Below are positions 17,711-28,933 of a stretch of 64,000 nt of DNA, piece after piece. Below the pieces are notes generated by a model. That model was given only the letters and a program-made list of their open reading frames with translations. It did no database searches and was not told the DNA's origin. The DNA is taken from NCBI RefSeq assembly GCF_020708045.1, contig NZ_JAJFES010000010.1, positions 1-64,000 on the forward strand, in the 5' to 3' direction. The stretch comes from Massilia sp. IC2-278 (GTDB lineage Bacteria; Pseudomonadota; Gammaproteobacteria; Burkholderiales; Burkholderiaceae_D). Numbering within the stretch: position 1 is the first letter of the stretch; every line of letters starts with the position of its first letter. Both the position numbers and the translations under genes were made by a program.

Positions 17711-18405
17711 GGGTTTTGCTCCTTGTTCGGCTTAGCAGATGCCGTAGCGGCCTCGGCCGCTGCTGCAGCTGCGGCTACATTCTCTTCGTCGATGGCGCGC
17801 TGGTTGACCACGTCCATCTTGACGATGCGCAGGCGGTCGTTACGTTTCACGCGCACGGCGGCGCCCGGGTCGATGGCCTTGCTGTCCTTGCGGCGGCGCA
17901 GGGTCAGGGCGACGGCGGCGATGATCGCTACCAGCAGCACCACGGCGGCGATTTCGAAGCCGTAGATGTAGCGGGTGTAGATCAGCAGGCCCAGTTCCTT
18001 GGTGCCGCCCAGGTTCAGGGCAGCCGCCTCGGTGCTCAGGCCGACGTTGTTGAAGCCGTTCCACAGCACCAGTGCCATTTCCAGCACGATGAAGGCGCCG
18101 ATGAACAGGGCCATCGGCAGGTAGCCCCAGAAACCTTCGCGCATGCGGTTGACGTTAATGTCGAGCATCATGACGACGAACAGGAACAGCACCATGACGG
18201 CGCCGACGTAGACCAGCACCAGCACGATGGCGAGGAATTCGGCCTTCAGCAGCAGCCAGATGCCGGCCGCGTTGAAGAAGGCCAGCACCAGGAAGAGCGC
18301 GGCGTGGACCGGGTTCTTCGAGGTGATGACGAGCAACGAGGACACGACCATGACGGCCGCGAACACGTAGAACAGGATCGTTGGAAAAATCGTTGTAAGT
18401 TCCAT
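17707..18405 (-). CDS. nuoJ: NADH-quinone oxidoreductase subunit J
   Basis: 232 residues starting at the ATG at 18405 ([15 protein letters not shown]); the open frame runs upstream into nuoI sequence. Five transmembrane helices with the conserved [20 protein letters not shown], containing the pi-bulge helix that couples redox to pumping. The C-terminal 40 residues are soluble and Ala-rich. Gap of 34 bp to nuoI, four-base overlap with nuoK. Confidence 0.97.
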   Translation of the reverse strand: MELTTIFPTILFYVFAAVMVVSSLLVITSKNPVHAALFLVLAFFNAAGIWLLLKAEFLAIVLVLVYVGAVMVLFLFVVMMLDINVNRMREGFWGYLPMALFIGAFIVLEMALVLWNGFNNVGLSTEAAALNLGGTKELGLLIYTRYIYGFEIAAVVLLVAIIAAVALTLRRRKDSKAIDPGAAVRVKRNDRLRIVKMDVVNQRAIDEENVAAAAAAAEAATASAKPNKEQNP

Positions 18406-18439
18406 GACTGACGGGGACCTTTTTCTTGTTAACGGTGCA

Positions 18440-18928
18440 TCAGCGGTACTTCGCGTCAGCCGCGCGGGCGGCAGCGATGTCGGCTTCGTAACGGTCGCCC
18501 ACGGCCAGCAGCATCTCTTTGGTGTAGTAGAGATCGCCACGCTTTTCGCCGTGGTATTCCAGTACGTGGGTCTCGACGATCGAGTCGACCGGGCAGGACT
18601 CTTCGCAGAAGCCGCAGAAGATGCACTTGGTCAGGTCGATGTCGTAGCGCGTGGTGCGGCGGGTGCCGTCCTCGCGCTGCGCCGATTCGATCGTGATGGC
18701 CATGGCCGGGCAAACGGCTTCGCACAGTTTGCAGGCGATGCAGCGCTCTTCCCCGTTCGGGTAGCGGCGCAGCGCGTGCAGACCGCGGAAGCGGTTCGAC
18801 ATCGGGGTCTTTTCTTCCGGGTACTGCACGGTGATCTTGCGCGAGAAGGCATATTTGCCGGTCAGCGCCAGACCCTTGAACAGTTCGGACAGCATCAGGC
18901 TGCCGAGGATATCTTTAATTCGGTTCAT
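18440..18928 (-). CDS. nuoI: NADH-quinone oxidoreductase subunit I
   Basis: 162 residues, ferredoxin-like subunit with two [4Fe-4S] clusters (N6a and N6b) that pass electrons toward NuoB. Both cluster motifs are complete: [12 protein letters not shown] and [12 protein letters not shown]. The N-terminal amphipathic part ([17 protein letters not shown]) attaches it to NuoH. It is 14 bp after nuoH. Confidence 0.98.
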   Translation of the reverse strand: MNRIKDILGSLMLSELFKGLALTGKYAFSRKITVQYPEEKTPMSNRFRGLHALRRYPNGEERCIACKLCEAVCPAMAITIESAQREDGTRRTTRYDIDLTKCIFCGFCEESCPVDSIVETHVLEYHGEKRGDLYYTKEMLLAVGDRYEADIAAARAADAKYR

Positions 18929-18942
18929 GTGAATACGCTCTC

Positions 18943-20028
18943 TTACTTCCAGATATTCCAGGACGTCTGCATGATGCCGGCGATCAGCACCAGCCAGACC
19001 AGGGTCACCGGGATGAATACTTTCCAGCCCAGACGCATGATCTGGTCATAGCGGTAACGCGGGAAGGTGCCGCGAACCCAGACCATGGCCGAGACCATCA
19101 GGAACATCTTCAGGAACAGCCAGAAGAAGCCGCCGAAGGCGCCGCCGAATTCCAGGAAGCCGAACGGTGCGCTCCAGCCGCCCAGGAACATGATCGAGGC
19201 CAGGGTGCCGATCAGGATCATGTTGGCGTATTCGGCCAGCATGAACATTGCATACGACATGCCCGAGTATTCCACCATGTGGCCGGCCACGATTTCCGAT
19301 TCGCCTTCGACGACGTCGAACGGGTGGCGGTTACATTCGGCCAGGCCGGAAATGAAGTAGATGAAGAACAGCGGCAGCAGCGGCAGCCAGTTCCACGACA
19401 GCAGGTTCAGGCCGTAGCTTGCGGCCATGCCGACCTGCTGGCTCTGGACGATGTCGGTGAAGTTCAGCGAACCGGTGATCATCAGCACGACGACCATCAC
19501 GAAGCCCATCGGGATTTCGTAGGAAATCATCTGAGCCGAAGCGCGCATGGCGCCCATGAAGGCGTACTTCGAGTTCGACGACCAGCCGGCGATGATGATG
19601 CCGTAGACTTCGATCGAGGTGATCGCCAGCAGCAGCAGCAGACCGGCGTTCACGTTGGCCAGCGCCGCGTCCGGGCCGAAAGGCACGACCGCCCAGGCGG
19701 CCAGGGCCGGCATGATGGTCATGATCGGGCCCAGCACGAACAGCTTGGTGGTCGCTTTCGCCGGAATGACGATTTCCTTGAGCAGCAGCTTGACCGCGTC
19801 GGCGATCGGCTGCAGCAGGCCGGCAGGACCCACGCGGTTCGGGCCGAGACGGATGTGGATCCAGCCGATCAGCTTACGTTCCCACAGGGTCGCGTAAGCA
19901 ACCAGGCCCATCAGCGGCAGCAGGACGCACAGGATCTTGATCAGGGTCCAGAGGACTGGCCAGACCGGCGCGATCGGGCTGGTAGCGCCGAGTTCGTAAA
20001 AACTATCGATAAAACCGGGCGTTGCCAT
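18943..20028 (-). CDS. nuoH: NADH-quinone oxidoreductase subunit H
   Basis: 361 residues, eight transmembrane helices; forms the quinone-binding channel of complex I together with NuoB and NuoD. Signatures: [20 protein letters not shown] followed by [12 protein letters not shown], and [20 protein letters not shown] with the cluster of acidic residues. Its ATG shares one base with the nuoG stop (TAATG), indicating coupled translation. Confidence 0.98.
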   Translation of the reverse strand: MATPGFIDSFYELGATSPIAPVWPVLWTLIKILCVLLPLMGLVAYATLWERKLIGWIHIRLGPNRVGPAGLLQPIADAVKLLLKEIVIPAKATTKLFVLGPIMTIMPALAAWAVVPFGPDAALANVNAGLLLLLAITSIEVYGIIIAGWSSNSKYAFMGAMRASAQMISYEIPMGFVMVVVLMITGSLNFTDIVQSQQVGMAASYGLNLLSWNWLPLLPLFFIYFISGLAECNRHPFDVVEGESEIVAGHMVEYSGMSYAMFMLAEYANMILIGTLASIMFLGGWSAPFGFLEFGGAFGGFFWLFLKMFLMVSAMVWVRGTFPRYRYDQIMRLGWKVFIPVTLVWLVLIAGIMQTSWNIWK

Positions 20029-22364
20029 TACTTGCCCTCCCCTGCTTTTTCTACGTTGATGGTGCCGAACATGGCGCCGAGGGTGGCGACTGCCGGGTGG
20101 GCGGCGGCAACGCGCACGACGTTCGCCGGCAGGCGCTTGTCGATGTCGGCCACCAGGATGGCGGAGCCATTGCCCTGGGTGACTTTCACCGTGTCGCCGG
20201 CTTTCACGCCCAGCTGTTCAGCCAGTTGCGACGGCAGGCGCACCAGCGGCGCATTCGCGTCGGCCGTGCGCAGCAGCGGTTCCGAACGGCGCGCGATAGC
20301 GTCGGCGAAATAGATCGGCACGTCGGCCAGGCGCTGCAGCGAGCCCGACTCTTCCGAGCGCGATGCTGCCGACGGGGCCAGTTTCGCCACGTTGTTCAGC
20401 TTGTCCGAGTGATCGGTAACACCTTTGCCCAGCGCTTCGTCGCGGATCGATTCGGCGGTGTCGTAGTCGAAGCCTTGCAGGCCCAGCAGGTTACCGATCA
20501 CGCGCAGCACTTTCCAGGCCGGACGGGTTTCGCCCAGCGGCTTGACGGTGCCGTTGAAGCTCTGTGCGCGGCCTTCGCAGTTCACGAAGGTGCCGGCGGT
20601 TTCGCTGAACGGCGAGATCGGCAGCAGCACGTCGGCGTAGTCCATGCCGTGCTTGAACGGCGACATGGCAACGACCATCTCGGCGCCCTTCAGCGCGGCC
20701 AGGGCTTGCTGCGGATTGGCCGCATCGAGTTCCGGTTCCGCGTTAAGCAGCACATAAGCTTTCTTCGGTACGCTGAACAAATCGGTGCTCGAGGTCGCGC
20801 CCACCAGGTGGCCGCCGACGGTGTTCGCCGCTTCGACGAAGTAACCGAATTTGGCGCCGGTGGCGTTGGCGATCCACTGCGCAGCGGCGTGAATCTTCGA
20901 GGCTTCAGGATGGTGCAGGACCGAGTTACCCAGCAGCACAGCACCAGCGACGTCGCCGTCGATGGCAACCAGCGAGGCGGCGATGGCATTCGCAGCGTCG
21001 CCCGCTTGCACGTTTTCGAAGCCGGCAGGTGCGGCGGTTTCTTTCGAGGCGGCCACGGCCGACACGATCTCGCTCAGCGCAGCCAGCCAGTCGGTCGGCG
21101 CGGCGATGATCTTGTTGGCGGTCGGGATCAGGTTGTCCTCGTCCGAACCGTGCAGGATCGACAGCTTGGCGCCGCCCTTCACTGCCTGGCGCAGGCGGGT
21201 CGCCACCAGCGGGTGATCCTTGCGCAGGAACGAACCGATCACGAAGGCGCGCTTCAGGTTCGACAGTTCCGCGATCGGCATGCCCAGCCAAGGCGTGACC
21301 GCGCCATCCAGGGCGAAGTCGCTCTGGCGCAGGCGGAAGTCGATGGCGTTCACGCCAAAGCCGCGCATGGCCTTGTTCAGCAGGTACAGCTCTTCCACGG
21401 TCGAGTGGGCGGTCGCAACAGCGGCGATGCTGTCGGCGCCGTGCTCGTGGCGGATGTTACGGATACCGTGGGCGACGTATTCGAGCGCGGTCTTCCAGTC
21501 GGTTTCGATCCACTCACCGCCCTGCTTGATCATCGGATTGATCAGGCGGTCGGCATTGTCCAGCGCTTCGTACGAGAAGCGGTCCTTGTCCGACAGCCAG
21601 CACTCGTTGATGTTTTCGTTTTCCAGCGGCAGCACGCGCATCACCTTGCCGCCCTTGACCTGGACGATCAGGTTGGTGCCGAGCGAGTCGTGCGGCGACA
21701 CCGACTTGCGGCGTTGCAGTTCCCACGGACGGGCCGAGTAACGGAAAGGCTTGCTGGTCAGCGCGCCGACCGGGCACAGGTCGATCATGTTGCCCGAGAC
21801 TTCCGAGTCGACGGTTTTGCCGACGAAAGTCGTGATTTCCGAGTGCTCGCCACGGCCCAGCATGCCGAATTCCATGACGCCGGCCACTTCCTGGCCGAAA
21901 CGCACGCAACGGGTGCACTGGATGCAGCGGCTCATCTCTTCCATCGAGATCAGCGGGCCGGCTTCCTTCGGCGTGACGACGCGCTTTTCTTCGTCGTAGC
22001 GCGATTCACCCTTGCCGTAGCCGACGGCCAGATCCTGCAGCTGGCATTCGCCGCCCTGGTCGCAGATCGGGCAATCCAGCGGGTGGTTAATCAGCAGGAA
22101 TTCCATGACCGACTTCTGCGCGGCCACGGCCTTGTCGCTGTGCGAACGCACCACCATGCCCGGCGAAACAGGCGTGGCGCAAGCCGGCATCGGCTTCGGC
22201 GCTTTTTCCACTTCGACCAGGCACATGCGGCAGTTCGCTGCGATCGACAATTTCTTGTGATAGCAGAAGTGCGGAATGTAGGTTCCGAGTTTGTTTGCGG
22301 CGTCCATCACCATGGAACCTGGTGCGACTTCGACTTTTTTGCCGTCTAATTCAATTTCAACCAT
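20028..22364 (-). CDS. nuoG: NADH-quinone oxidoreductase subunit G
   Basis: 778 residues, the large iron-sulfur subunit of the peripheral arm. The N-terminal ferredoxin domain has [15 protein letters not shown] plus a further Cys (N1b), then the [14 protein letters not shown] motif (N5, His plus three Cys) and [14 protein letters not shown] (N4). The rest is a molybdopterin-oxidoreductase-like domain without a cofactor in known complexes. The N7 cluster motif of E. coli is not evident. It follows nuoF by 21 bp. Confidence 0.97.
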   Translation of the reverse strand: MVEIELDGKKVEVAPGSMVMDAANKLGTYIPHFCYHKKLSIAANCRMCLVEVEKAPKPMPACATPVSPGMVVRSHSDKAVAAQKSVMEFLLINHPLDCPICDQGGECQLQDLAVGYGKGESRYDEEKRVVTPKEAGPLISMEEMSRCIQCTRCVRFGQEVAGVMEFGMLGRGEHSEITTFVGKTVDSEVSGNMIDLCPVGALTSKPFRYSARPWELQRRKSVSPHDSLGTNLIVQVKGGKVMRVLPLENENINECWLSDKDRFSYEALDNADRLINPMIKQGGEWIETDWKTALEYVAHGIRNIRHEHGADSIAAVATAHSTVEELYLLNKAMRGFGVNAIDFRLRQSDFALDGAVTPWLGMPIAELSNLKRAFVIGSFLRKDHPLVATRLRQAVKGGAKLSILHGSDEDNLIPTANKIIAAPTDWLAALSEIVSAVAASKETAAPAGFENVQAGDAANAIAASLVAIDGDVAGAVLLGNSVLHHPEASKIHAAAQWIANATGAKFGYFVEAANTVGGHLVGATSSTDLFSVPKKAYVLLNAEPELDAANPQQALAALKGAEMVVAMSPFKHGMDYADVLLPISPFSETAGTFVNCEGRAQSFNGTVKPLGETRPAWKVLRVIGNLLGLQGFDYDTAESIRDEALGKGVTDHSDKLNNVAKLAPSAASRSEESGSLQRLADVPIYFADAIARRSEPLLRTADANAPLVRLPSQLAEQLGVKAGDTVKVTQGNGSAILVADIDKRLPANVVRVAAAHPAVATLGAMFGTINVEKAGEGK

Positions 22365-22385
22365 TTGATCGTTACCTGACCTGGC

Positions 22386-23681
22386 TTAAAGGTATTCGGG
22401 CACGCAGCATTGCTTGTGCTCGATGTGATGAATGAATTCCTCACGGAAGTTCTTGATCATGGCTTCGACCGGCATTGCGGCGGCTTCGCCGAGTGCGCAG
22501 ATCGTGCGGCCCTTGATGTTGAACGCGACGTTGTTCAGGAGTTCGATATCTTCCGGACGGCCCTTGCCATTCTCGATACGGTGCACCATGCGGTACAGCC
22601 AGCCGGTGCCTTCGCGGCAAGGCGTGCACTGGCCGCAGGACTCTTCGTAGTAGAAGTACGAGAGGCGCAGCAGCGACTTAACCATGCAGCGGGTTTCGTC
22701 CATGACGATGACGGCGCCCGAACCCAGCATCGAACCGGCTTTCGCGATCGAGTCGTAGTCCATGTTGGTTTCCATCATGACTTCGCCGCGGATCACGGGA
22801 GCCGAGGAACCGCCTGGAATCACGGCCTTGATCTTCTTGCCGCCGCGCATACCGCCGGCCAGCTCGAGCAGGGTCGCGAACGGCGTGCCCAGCGGGATCT
22901 CGTAGTTACCCGGACGCTCGACGTCGCCCGAGATCGAGAAGATCTTGGTGCCGCCGTTGTTCGGCTTGCCCATGCCCATGTAGGCTTCCGGGCCGACGTT
23001 GAAGATGAACGGCACCGCGGCAAAGGTCTCGGTGTTGTTGATCGTGGTCGGCTTGCCGTACAAACCGAACGAGGCCGGGAAAGGCGGCTTGAAGCGCGGC
23101 TGGCCCTTCTTGCCTTCGAGCGACTCCAGCAGCGCGGTTTCTTCGCCGCAGATGTAGGCGCCGTAGCCGTGCGCGGCGTGCAGCTGGAAGCTGAACGTCG
23201 AACCCATGATGTTATCGCCCAGGAAGCCGGCGGCGCGCGCCTCGTCCAGCGCTTCTTCGAAGCGCAGGTATTCCTGGAAGATCTCGCCGTGAATGTAGTT
23301 GTAGCCCACGGTGATGCCCATCGCGTAGGCGCCGATGGCCATGCCTTCGATCAGCGCGTGCGGGTTGTAGCGGATGATGTCGCGGTCCTTGAACGTGCCC
23401 GGCTCGCCTTCGTCGGTATTGCAGACGAGGTATTTCTGGCCAGGGAACTGGCGCGGCATGAAGCTCCACTTCAGGCCGGTCGGGAAACCGGCGCCGCCGC
23501 GGCCGCGCAGGCCCGAGGCCTTCAGGTCGGCGATGACCTGTTCCTGGGTGATGCCGCCTTCGAGGATCTTGCGCAGGGCCGAGTAGCCGCCGCGCTTGAC
23601 GTAGTCTTCGAGGTGCCAGTTGTCGCCGTTCAGATCCTTCAGGATCAGCGGATTGATGTGACGGTCGTGCAGGCTGGTCAT
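22386..23681 (-). CDS. nuoF: NADH-quinone oxidoreductase subunit F
   Basis: 431 residues, carries the NADH and FMN sites and cluster N3. Motifs: [17 protein letters not shown] (NADH/FMN glycine loop), [16 protein letters not shown] (flavin site), [17 protein letters not shown], and [12 protein letters not shown] with a later Cys for [4Fe-4S] N3. The start overlaps the nuoE stop by four bases. Confidence 0.98.
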   Translation of the reverse strand: MTSLHDRHINPLILKDLNGDNWHLEDYVKRGGYSALRKILEGGITQEQVIADLKASGLRGRGGAGFPTGLKWSFMPRQFPGQKYLVCNTDEGEPGTFKDRDIIRYNPHALIEGMAIGAYAMGITVGYNYIHGEIFQEYLRFEEALDEARAAGFLGDNIMGSTFSFQLHAAHGYGAYICGEETALLESLEGKKGQPRFKPPFPASFGLYGKPTTINNTETFAAVPFIFNVGPEAYMGMGKPNNGGTKIFSISGDVERPGNYEIPLGTPFATLLELAGGMRGGKKIKAVIPGGSSAPVIRGEVMMETNMDYDSIAKAGSMLGSGAVIVMDETRCMVKSLLRLSYFYYEESCGQCTPCREGTGWLYRMVHRIENGKGRPEDIELLNNVAFNIKGRTICALGEAAAMPVEAMIKNFREEFIHHIEHKQCCVPEYL

Positions 23682-24166
23682 TGCTTCACTTCCTTCAGTT
23701 CATCGACCAGGGCGTCGATCTTCTCGTTGCTCATGAACGAGCACATGCGGTGGTTATTCACCAGCATGACCGGCGCATCGCCGCAGGCGCCCATGCACTC
23801 GCCTTCCAGCAGGGTGAACTGGCCGTCTTCGGTGGTGCTGCGGAAATCGACACCGAGTTTCTGTTTCAGGTGGTGGGCGGCGCGCTCGCCACCCGACAGG
23901 GCGCACGGCAGGTTGGTGCACACGGTGATCTTGTGCTTGCCGACCGGACGCAGGTTGTACATGTTGTAGAAGGTCGCCACTTCTTGCACGGCAATCGCCG
24001 GCATGCCGATGTAGTCGGCGATTTCCTGCATGGTTTCGGGCGACAGCCAGCCCAGTTCGACCTGGGCGTGGGCCAGCGCGGCCATCACGGCCGATTGACG
24101 CTGGTCGGCCGGGTACTTGCCCAGCTCGCGGTCGATTTTTTTATAGCACTGCTCGGATAACAACAT
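23678..24166 (-). CDS. nuoE: NADH-quinone oxidoreductase subunit E
   Basis: 162 residues, thioredoxin-like [2Fe-2S] subunit (cluster N1a). The four ligand cysteines are in [11 protein letters not shown] (with five-residue spacing, the short form) and CMGACGDAP. It works with NuoF and NuoG at the tip of the peripheral arm. Gap of 21 bp to nuoD and four-base overlap with nuoF. Confidence 0.98.
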   Translation of the reverse strand: MLLSEQCYKKIDRELGKYPADQRQSAVMAALAHAQVELGWLSPETMQEIADYIGMPAIAVQEVATFYNMYNLRPVGKHKITVCTNLPCALSGGERAAHHLKQKLGVDFRSTTEDGQFTLLEGECMGACGDAPVMLVNNHRMCSFMSNEKIDALVDELKEVKQ

Positions 24167-24187
24167 AATCTCTTCTGCCTTTCGGAC

Positions 24188-25441
24188 TTATCGGTCAATG
24201 GAGCCGAAAACGATGTCCTGGGTACCGATGATCGTGACGGCGTCGGCGATCATGTGGCCACGGGCCATCTCGTCCAGGCTCTGCAAGTGGGCATAGTCGG
24301 GGGTGCGGATCTTCAGGCGGTAAGGCTTGTTGGCGCCGTCCGACACGATGTAGATACCGAACTCGCCCTTCGGGTGCTCGACCGCGGCATAGGCCTCGCC
24401 CGGCGGGACGTGGAAGCCTTCGGTGAACAGCTTGAAGTGGTGGATCAGCGATTCCATGTTCGACTTCATCTCTTCGCGCGCCGGCGGGACGACCTTGTGG
24501 TTGTCGACCATGACCGGACCCTGGTTCACGCGCAGCCAGGCGATGCACTGCTTGATGATGCGGTTGGCCTGGCGCATTTCTTCCACGCGCACCAGGTAGC
24601 GGTCGTAGGAGTCGCCGTTGGTGCCGATCGGGATGTCGAAGTCGAGCTTGTCGTAGACGGCATACGGCTGGGTCTTGCGCAGGTCCCAGGCCACGCCCGA
24701 GCCGCGCAGCATGGCGCCGGTGAAGCCCATGGCTTTCGCCGCTTCCGGCGACACCACGCCGATGCCGACCGTACGCTGCTTCCAGATACGGTTGTCGGTC
24801 AGCAGGGTTTCGTATTCGTCGACGTAGCCGTCGAAGCGCTTGGTGAAGGCTTCGATGAAGTCGAGCACCGAACCCTGGCGGTCTTCGTTCAGCTGGGCGA
24901 TCGCCTTCTTGCTGCGGATGATCGACTCTTTATGCTGCGGCATGGTGTCCGGCAGGTCGCGGTAGACGCCGCCCGGGCGGTAGTAGGCCGCGTGCATGCG
25001 CGCGCCCGAGACCGCCTCGTAGACGTCGAACAGGTCTTCGCGGTCGCGGAAGGCGTACAGGAAGGGACCCATGGCGCCGATGTCGAGCGCGTGCGCGCCG
25101 AGCCACATCAGGTGGTTCAGCAGGCGGGTGATCTCGTCGAACATCACGCGGATGTATTGCGCGCGGATCGGTGCTTCGATGCCGAGCAGCTTCTCGACTG
25201 CCAGCACGTAGCCGTGTTCGTTGCACATCATCGACACGTAGTCGAGGCGGTCCATGTAAGGAACCGATTGCAGGTAGGTGCGGGTTTCCGCCAGCTTCTC
25301 GGTGCCGCGGTGCAGCAGGCCGATGTGCGGGTCGGCGCGCTGGATCACTTCGCCGTCCAGCTCCAGCACCAGGCGCAGCACGCCGTGCGCTGCCGGGTGC
25401 TGCGGACCAAAGTTCAGGGTGTAGTTCTTAAGCTCAGCCAT
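24188..25441 (-). CDS. nuoD: NADH-quinone oxidoreductase subunit D
   Basis: 417 residues, 49-kDa-type subunit related to the hydrogenase large subunit; lines the quinone pocket. Seen: [22 protein letters not shown] with the quinone-binding His loop, [14 protein letters not shown], and the C-terminal [20 protein letters not shown]. It is a separate protein, not a NuoCD fusion as in E. coli. The ATG overlaps the nuoC stop by one base. Confidence 0.98.
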   Translation of the reverse strand: MAELKNYTLNFGPQHPAAHGVLRLVLELDGEVIQRADPHIGLLHRGTEKLAETRTYLQSVPYMDRLDYVSMMCNEHGYVLAVEKLLGIEAPIRAQYIRVMFDEITRLLNHLMWLGAHALDIGAMGPFLYAFRDREDLFDVYEAVSGARMHAAYYRPGGVYRDLPDTMPQHKESIIRSKKAIAQLNEDRQGSVLDFIEAFTKRFDGYVDEYETLLTDNRIWKQRTVGIGVVSPEAAKAMGFTGAMLRGSGVAWDLRKTQPYAVYDKLDFDIPIGTNGDSYDRYLVRVEEMRQANRIIKQCIAWLRVNQGPVMVDNHKVVPPAREEMKSNMESLIHHFKLFTEGFHVPPGEAYAAVEHPKGEFGIYIVSDGANKPYRLKIRTPDYAHLQSLDEMARGHMIADAVTIIGTQDIVFGSIDR

Positions 25442-26034
25442 TATTTCATCCCGTAGGTTTCTTCGCGGATCACGCGCGGGATGTTCTCACGCGGCTCGAT
25501 CGTCACGGGTTGGTAGATCACGCGCTTCTGCTCGGGGTCGTAGCGCATTTCGACGTAGCCCGAGATCGGGAAGTCCTTGCGGAACGGGTGGCCGATGAAG
25601 CCATAGTCGGTCAGGATGCGGCGCAGGTCGCCGTGACCGTCGAACAGGATGCCGTACAGGTCGAACGCTTCGCGCTCGTACCAGTTGGCGCCGCGCCAGA
25701 TGCCGGTGACCGATTCGACCAGCGGCATGTCATCGTCCGGGCAGAACACGCGCACACGGACGCGCCAGTTATGCTCGATCGACAGCAGGTGGGAGGTGAC
25801 CGCGTAGCGCAGGCCGTCCCAGGTGCCTTCCCCATATTGGGAATAATCGACGCCGCACAAGTCGATCAGTTCTTCGAATTTCAGCGACGGATCGTCGCGC
25901 AGGGTCTGCATCGCAGCCAGGTAATTGGCGGCCTTGACCACCACGGTCACTTCGCCGAGCGCCGAGGAAATGGCGGCGCCCTCGCCCAGTGCTTTTTCCA
26001 GGGCGAGTTGGAGGACTTCGAGTTTTGTCGTCAT
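25441..26034 (-). CDS. nuoC: NADH-quinone oxidoreductase subunit C
   Basis: 197 residues, 30-kDa-type peripheral subunit without cofactor. The family signature is present as [20 protein letters not shown] followed by [20 protein letters not shown]. The N-terminal part is Ala-rich and more variable. It lies 17 bp after nuoB and touches nuoD, which it binds in the complex. Confidence 0.97.
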   Translation of the reverse strand: MTTKLEVLQLALEKALGEGAAISSALGEVTVVVKAANYLAAMQTLRDDPSLKFEELIDLCGVDYSQYGEGTWDGLRYAVTSHLLSIEHNWRVRVRVFCPDDDMPLVESVTGIWRGANWYEREAFDLYGILFDGHGDLRRILTDYGFIGHPFRKDFPISGYVEMRYDPEQKRVIYQPVTIEPRENIPRVIREETYGMK

Positions 26035-26051
26035 GGTGAATCCGGCAGGTG

Positions 26052-26531
26052 TTAACGCGCGATGGTGTTGGTGCGCTTGATCTTGTTCTGCAGCTGCATG
26101 ATGCCGTACAGCAGGGCTTCAGCCGTCGGCGGGCAGCCCGGAACGTAGACGTCGACCGGTACGATGCGGTCGCAGCCGCGCACCACCGAGTACGAGTAGT
26201 GGTAGTAGCCGCCGCCGTTGGCGCAGGAACCCATCGAGATCACCCAGCGCGGTTCGGCCATCTGGTCGTAGACCTTGCGCAGCGCCGGCGCCATCTTGTT
26301 GCACAGCGTGCCGGCCACGATCATCACGTCGGACTGACGCGGCGACGGGCGGAACACGATGCCGAAGCGGTCGAGGTCGTAGCGGGCCGCGCCCACGTGC
26401 ATCATCTCGACCGCGCAGCAGGCCAGGCCGAACGTCATCGGGAACATCGATCCCGTGCGTGCCCAGTTGATCAGCTTATCGGCTGTGGTGGTAATGAAAC
26501 CTTCGTTTAGAACGCCTTCATGAATAGCCAT
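26052..26531 (-). CDS. nuoB: NADH-quinone oxidoreductase subunit B
   Basis: 159 residues, holds the terminal [4Fe-4S] cluster N2 that reduces quinone. Ligands: tandem cysteines in [12 protein letters not shown], then [14 protein letters not shown] and [14 protein letters not shown]. The N-terminal helix ([14 protein letters not shown]) is typical. Three bases separate it from nuoA. Confidence 0.98.
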   Translation of the reverse strand: MAIHEGVLNEGFITTTADKLINWARTGSMFPMTFGLACCAVEMMHVGAARYDLDRFGIVFRPSPRQSDVMIVAGTLCNKMAPALRKVYDQMAEPRWVISMGSCANGGGYYHYSYSVVRGCDRIVPVDVYVPGCPPTAEALLYGIMQLQNKIKRTNTIAR

Positions 26532-26534
26532 GGC

Positions 26535-26894
26535 TTATTCCCAATCAAGGGCACCTTTCTTCCAGATGTACCAGAAACCGACCACGAATTCGGCGATGAA
26601 CACCATCATCGTGATGAAACCGGTCCAACCCAGCTCGCGCATCGAGACGCCCCATGGGAAGAAGAATGCCGTTTCCAGATCAAACAAAATAAACAGGATC
26701 GCCACCAGGTAGTAGCGAACGTCGAATTTCATGCGCGCGTCTTCGAAGGCTTCGAAGCCGCATTCGTAGGGGGAGAGTTTGGCCGCGTCGGGGCGGTTCG
26801 GGCCGAGCAGATAGCCGAGCACCTGGGGAGCAACGCCGACACCGACGCCAACCAGAATAAAGAGAAGAACGGGGAAGTAATTTTCGAGGTTCAC
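26535..26894 (-). CDS. nuoA: NADH-quinone oxidoreductase subunit A
   Basis: 119 residues, three transmembrane helices, first gene of the complex I operon. Conserved [20 protein letters not shown] loop, which lies at the junction of the two arms, and [13 protein letters not shown]. The ATG is preceded by AGGCTCC. Upstream is a 174-bp spacer to the tRNA gene that should hold the operon promoter. Confidence 0.97.
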   Translation of the reverse strand: MNLENYFPVLLFILVGVGVGVAPQVLGYLLGPNRPDAAKLSPYECGFEAFEDARMKFDVRYYLVAILFILFDLETAFFFPWGVSMRELGWTGFITMMVFIAEFVVGFWYIWKKGALDWE

Positions 26895-26930
26895 GATGGA
26901 GCCTATTTGAACGATCGGTTAGTAAAACCA

Positions 26931-26945
26931 CTGCATTGGATGCAG
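26931..26945. promoter_or_regulatory. short palindrome upstream of nuoA
   Basis: CTGCAT-TGG-ATGCAG, a perfect 6-bp inverted repeat 37 bp before the nuoA start and inside the expected promoter region. It could be an operator or a leader hairpin. No clear -10/-35 pair could be assigned next to it. Confidence 0.35.
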
Positions 26946-27005
26946 CGCCGTATCGCGCAATCCTGGCCTCGTGCCTGCCACCAGGACCGTACGACTGATC
27001 CTCGT

Positions 27006-27060
27006 AAAAAAGCCAGCTCAGGCTGGAGAGCGGTTGCTCATCGCCCTTGCTGGCTTTCTT
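27006..27060 (-). terminator. terminator after tRNA-Leu with two alternative stems
   Basis: On the minus strand, after the tRNA 3' end, CCAGC-CTGA-GCTGG is followed by CTTTTTT, a standard terminator. A second pairing is possible: AAGCCAGC (27052-27059 region) with the same GCTGGCTT across a loop of about 30 bases. The two share the 3' arm. It separates the secG/tRNA transcript from nuoA. Confidence 0.75.
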
Positions 27061-27068
27061 TAATATCT

Positions 27069-27153
27069 TGGTGCCGACGGCGAGACTCGAACTCGCACAG
27101 CTTGCGCCACTACCCCCTCAAGATAGCGTGTCTACCAATTTCACCACGTCGGC
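27069..27153 (-). tRNA. tRNA-Leu (GAG)
   Basis: 85 bases including an encoded CCA end. Acceptor stem GCCGACG / CGTCGGC, D arm with TGGTGAAATTGGTAGACACGC, anticodon stem CTATC/GGTAG with loop TTGAGGG giving anticodon GAG, a class II variable arm (TGGCGCAAGCTGT), and T arm with GAGTTCGAGTCTC. The GAG anticodon decodes CUC and CUU. Its place between secG and nuoA is a common betaproteobacterial arrangement. Confidence 0.97.
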
Positions 27154-27346
27154 TGGAGACCAGTATTATACCCTGCCTTAACACCTTCTTTCAATGCACA
27201 AATTGAGGTGTCTCAAGGAAAAGTAAGCTTTTTCTCAAACTTTCTATAGGATCAAGCCGATGCGCGATCCTAGCAGCTTGGAGAAGCCGATGGCGCGCAG
27301 ATCGAACGCCATCGTGCATACTGGGGAACTGCTGTAAAACATTTCT

Positions 27347-27399
27347 GTAGGGGTGGAAGGCTGCGCCTTCCACGCGTTCAATGAACGCTGGCGCCCTAC
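27347..27399. repeat. inverted pair of palindromes with divergent stems
   Basis: GTAGGGGTGGAAGGCTGCGCCTTCC (plus strand, continuing to ACGCG, 27347-27376) overlaps a minus-strand element GTAGGGCGCCAGCGTTC...GAACGC (27373-27399). Both carry the same flanks as the rest of the family (GTAGGG, ACGCG) but wholly different stem sequences. It fills part of the 298-bp space between secG and the tRNA gene; nothing else was recognised there. Confidence 0.7.
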
Positions 27400-27451
27400 A
27401 TGCGCCTGACGGCCGTCACCCTCTCGGGTGCGCGGCCGCATGAAACCATGA

Positions 27452-27928
27452 TTACTGCTGGGTCGCCGGAGCAGCCGGTGCCGGGGTTGCCGGTGCAGTC
27501 GTCGCCGGAGCGGCAGGCGCTGCGGCCGCAGGCACGTCGCTTGCCGGTGCCGCTGGCACGCCGGCGGTCGGCGCCGGGGCTTCGGCCGGGGTGGCGTTGG
27601 TGGCCGGTACGTTCGCACCAGGCGCCGCAGGCACGCCGTTGGTCTGGGTATTCGCACGTTCCATCACGCCGCCGCCGGTGGCCACGGTACGGTTGTTGCT
27701 CATCGAAGCCAGGCCCAGGGTCGAAGCGAAGAAGACCGCGGCGGCCACTGCCGTCGACTTCGACAGGAAGTTCGACGAACCGCTGGCGCCGAACAGGCTG
27801 CCCGAGGCGCCCGAACCGAAGGCGGCGCCCATGTCGGCGCCCTTACCGTGCTGCAGCAGCACCAGGCCGATGATGACCAGGGCCGAAATCACCTGCACGA
27901 CAACTACGAGATTGAACAACACGTTCAT
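27452..27928 (-). CDS. secG: protein translocase subunit SecG with long tail
   Basis: 158 residues, auxiliary subunit of the SecYEG channel. Two transmembrane helices: LVVVVQVISALVIIGLVLLQ and the second around STAVAAAVFFASTLGLA, with the conserved HGKGADMGAAFGSGASGSLFG between them. Usual SecG length is about 75-115 residues; here roughly 70 residues of Ala/Pro/Thr-rich low-complexity sequence follow the second helix. It lies 54 bp after tpiA. Confidence 0.95.
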   Translation of the reverse strand: MNVLFNLVVVVQVISALVIIGLVLLQHGKGADMGAAFGSGASGSLFGASGSSNFLSKSTAVAAAVFFASTLGLASMSNNRTVATGGGVMERANTQTNGVPAAPGANVPATNATPAEAPAPTAGVPAAPASDVPAAAAPAAPATTAPATPAPAAPATQQ

Positions 27929-27982
27929 TACAGTTCCATTCCAAGTTTATTAACTACGTTGCAAATTCTATTCAGGCCAGGA

Positions 27983-28732
27983 TCAGGCCGCGGCGCCAAT
28001 GATCGCCAGGAAGTCGGCCGCCTTCAGGGCCGCGCCGCCGATCAGGCCGCCATCGATGTCGTCCTGCGCCATCAGCTCGACCGCATTGTCCGGCTTCATG
28101 CTGCCGCCGTACAGGATGGCGACGCATTCGGCCGCTTCAGCGTTGCGTTCACGCAATTGCGCGCGCAACTGGGCGTGGACTTCCTGCGCCATTTCCGGGG
28201 TGGCGGTCTTGCCTGTGCCGATGGCCCATACGGGTTCGTAGGCGACCACGATACGCGCCACGCTTTCCACGTCAAGGACTTCGAGCACGGCCGACAATTG
28301 TTGGGCGACGATAACATTTGTTTGACCGGCTTCGCGCTGGGCCAGGGTTTCACCCACGCAAACGATCGGGGTGATGCCGGCGTTCAGCGCGGCCAGCGCC
28401 TTCTGCGCCACGGTCTCGTTCGTTTCGCCATGGTAGGCGCGGCGTTCCGAATGGCCGACGATGGCGTACTGGCAGCCGAAGTCGACCAGCATCGAGGCCG
28501 CGACTTCGCCGGTGTAGGCGCCGCTCACGTGCTGCGACACGTCCTGCGCACCCCAGGCCAACGGGCTGCCGGTGAGCGTGTCGACGCATTGCTGCAGATA
28601 GGGAGCGGGAACGCAGACGGCGCACGTGGCCTGTGCGTTGTCCAGGCCAGCGACAATACCGGCCAGCAGCGACGCATTCGCCGCGCGGCTGCCGTTCATC
28701 TTCCAGTTACCTACGACGAGTTTGGGACGCAT
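27983..28732 (-). CDS. tpiA: triosephosphate isomerase
   Basis: 249 residues, interconverts dihydroxyacetone phosphate and glyceraldehyde 3-phosphate in glycolysis. Active-site residues are all present: Lys in GNWKMNG, His in VGHSERR, Glu in [15 protein letters not shown], and the phosphate loop [10 protein letters not shown]. Followed by secG, as in many betaproteobacteria. Confidence 0.98.
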   Translation of the reverse strand: MRPKLVVGNWKMNGSRAANASLLAGIVAGLDNAQATCAVCVPAPYLQQCVDTLTGSPLAWGAQDVSQHVSGAYTGEVAASMLVDFGCQYAIVGHSERRAYHGETNETVAQKALAALNAGITPIVCVGETLAQREAGQTNVIVAQQLSAVLEVLDVESVARIVVAYEPVWAIGTGKTATPEMAQEVHAQLRAQLRERNAEAAECVAILYGGSMKPDNAVELMAQDDIDGGLIGGAALKAADFLAIIGAAA

Positions 28733-28891
28733 ATTACCCCACAGTCAAATAACCCGCTATTCTAGCCGCCGTTCCGGGGGTGGTCAAACAATGGCTGAGC
28801 GGATGTGTTAAAAACGTGGCAATGGAATTCTGCCGCTATCGTTCCTGTTCGCTCGACGCGTGGACGGACCGAACGTCTTCGTCGCTCGGTT

Positions 28892-28916
28892 CGTAGGGTG
28901 GGTTCTCGAACCCACC
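28892..28916 (+). repeat. palindrome of the GTAGGGTGG family (GGGTTC stem)
   Basis: CGTAGGGTGGGTTCTCGAAC followed by CCACC. The stem GGTGGGTTC/GAACCCACC pairs perfectly. It is a single copy between tpiA and the quinone oxidoreductase gene; matching copies with the same stem are at 59241 and 59402. Confidence 0.8.
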
Positions 28917-28933
28917 TGCCTGCACCGCCCGAA

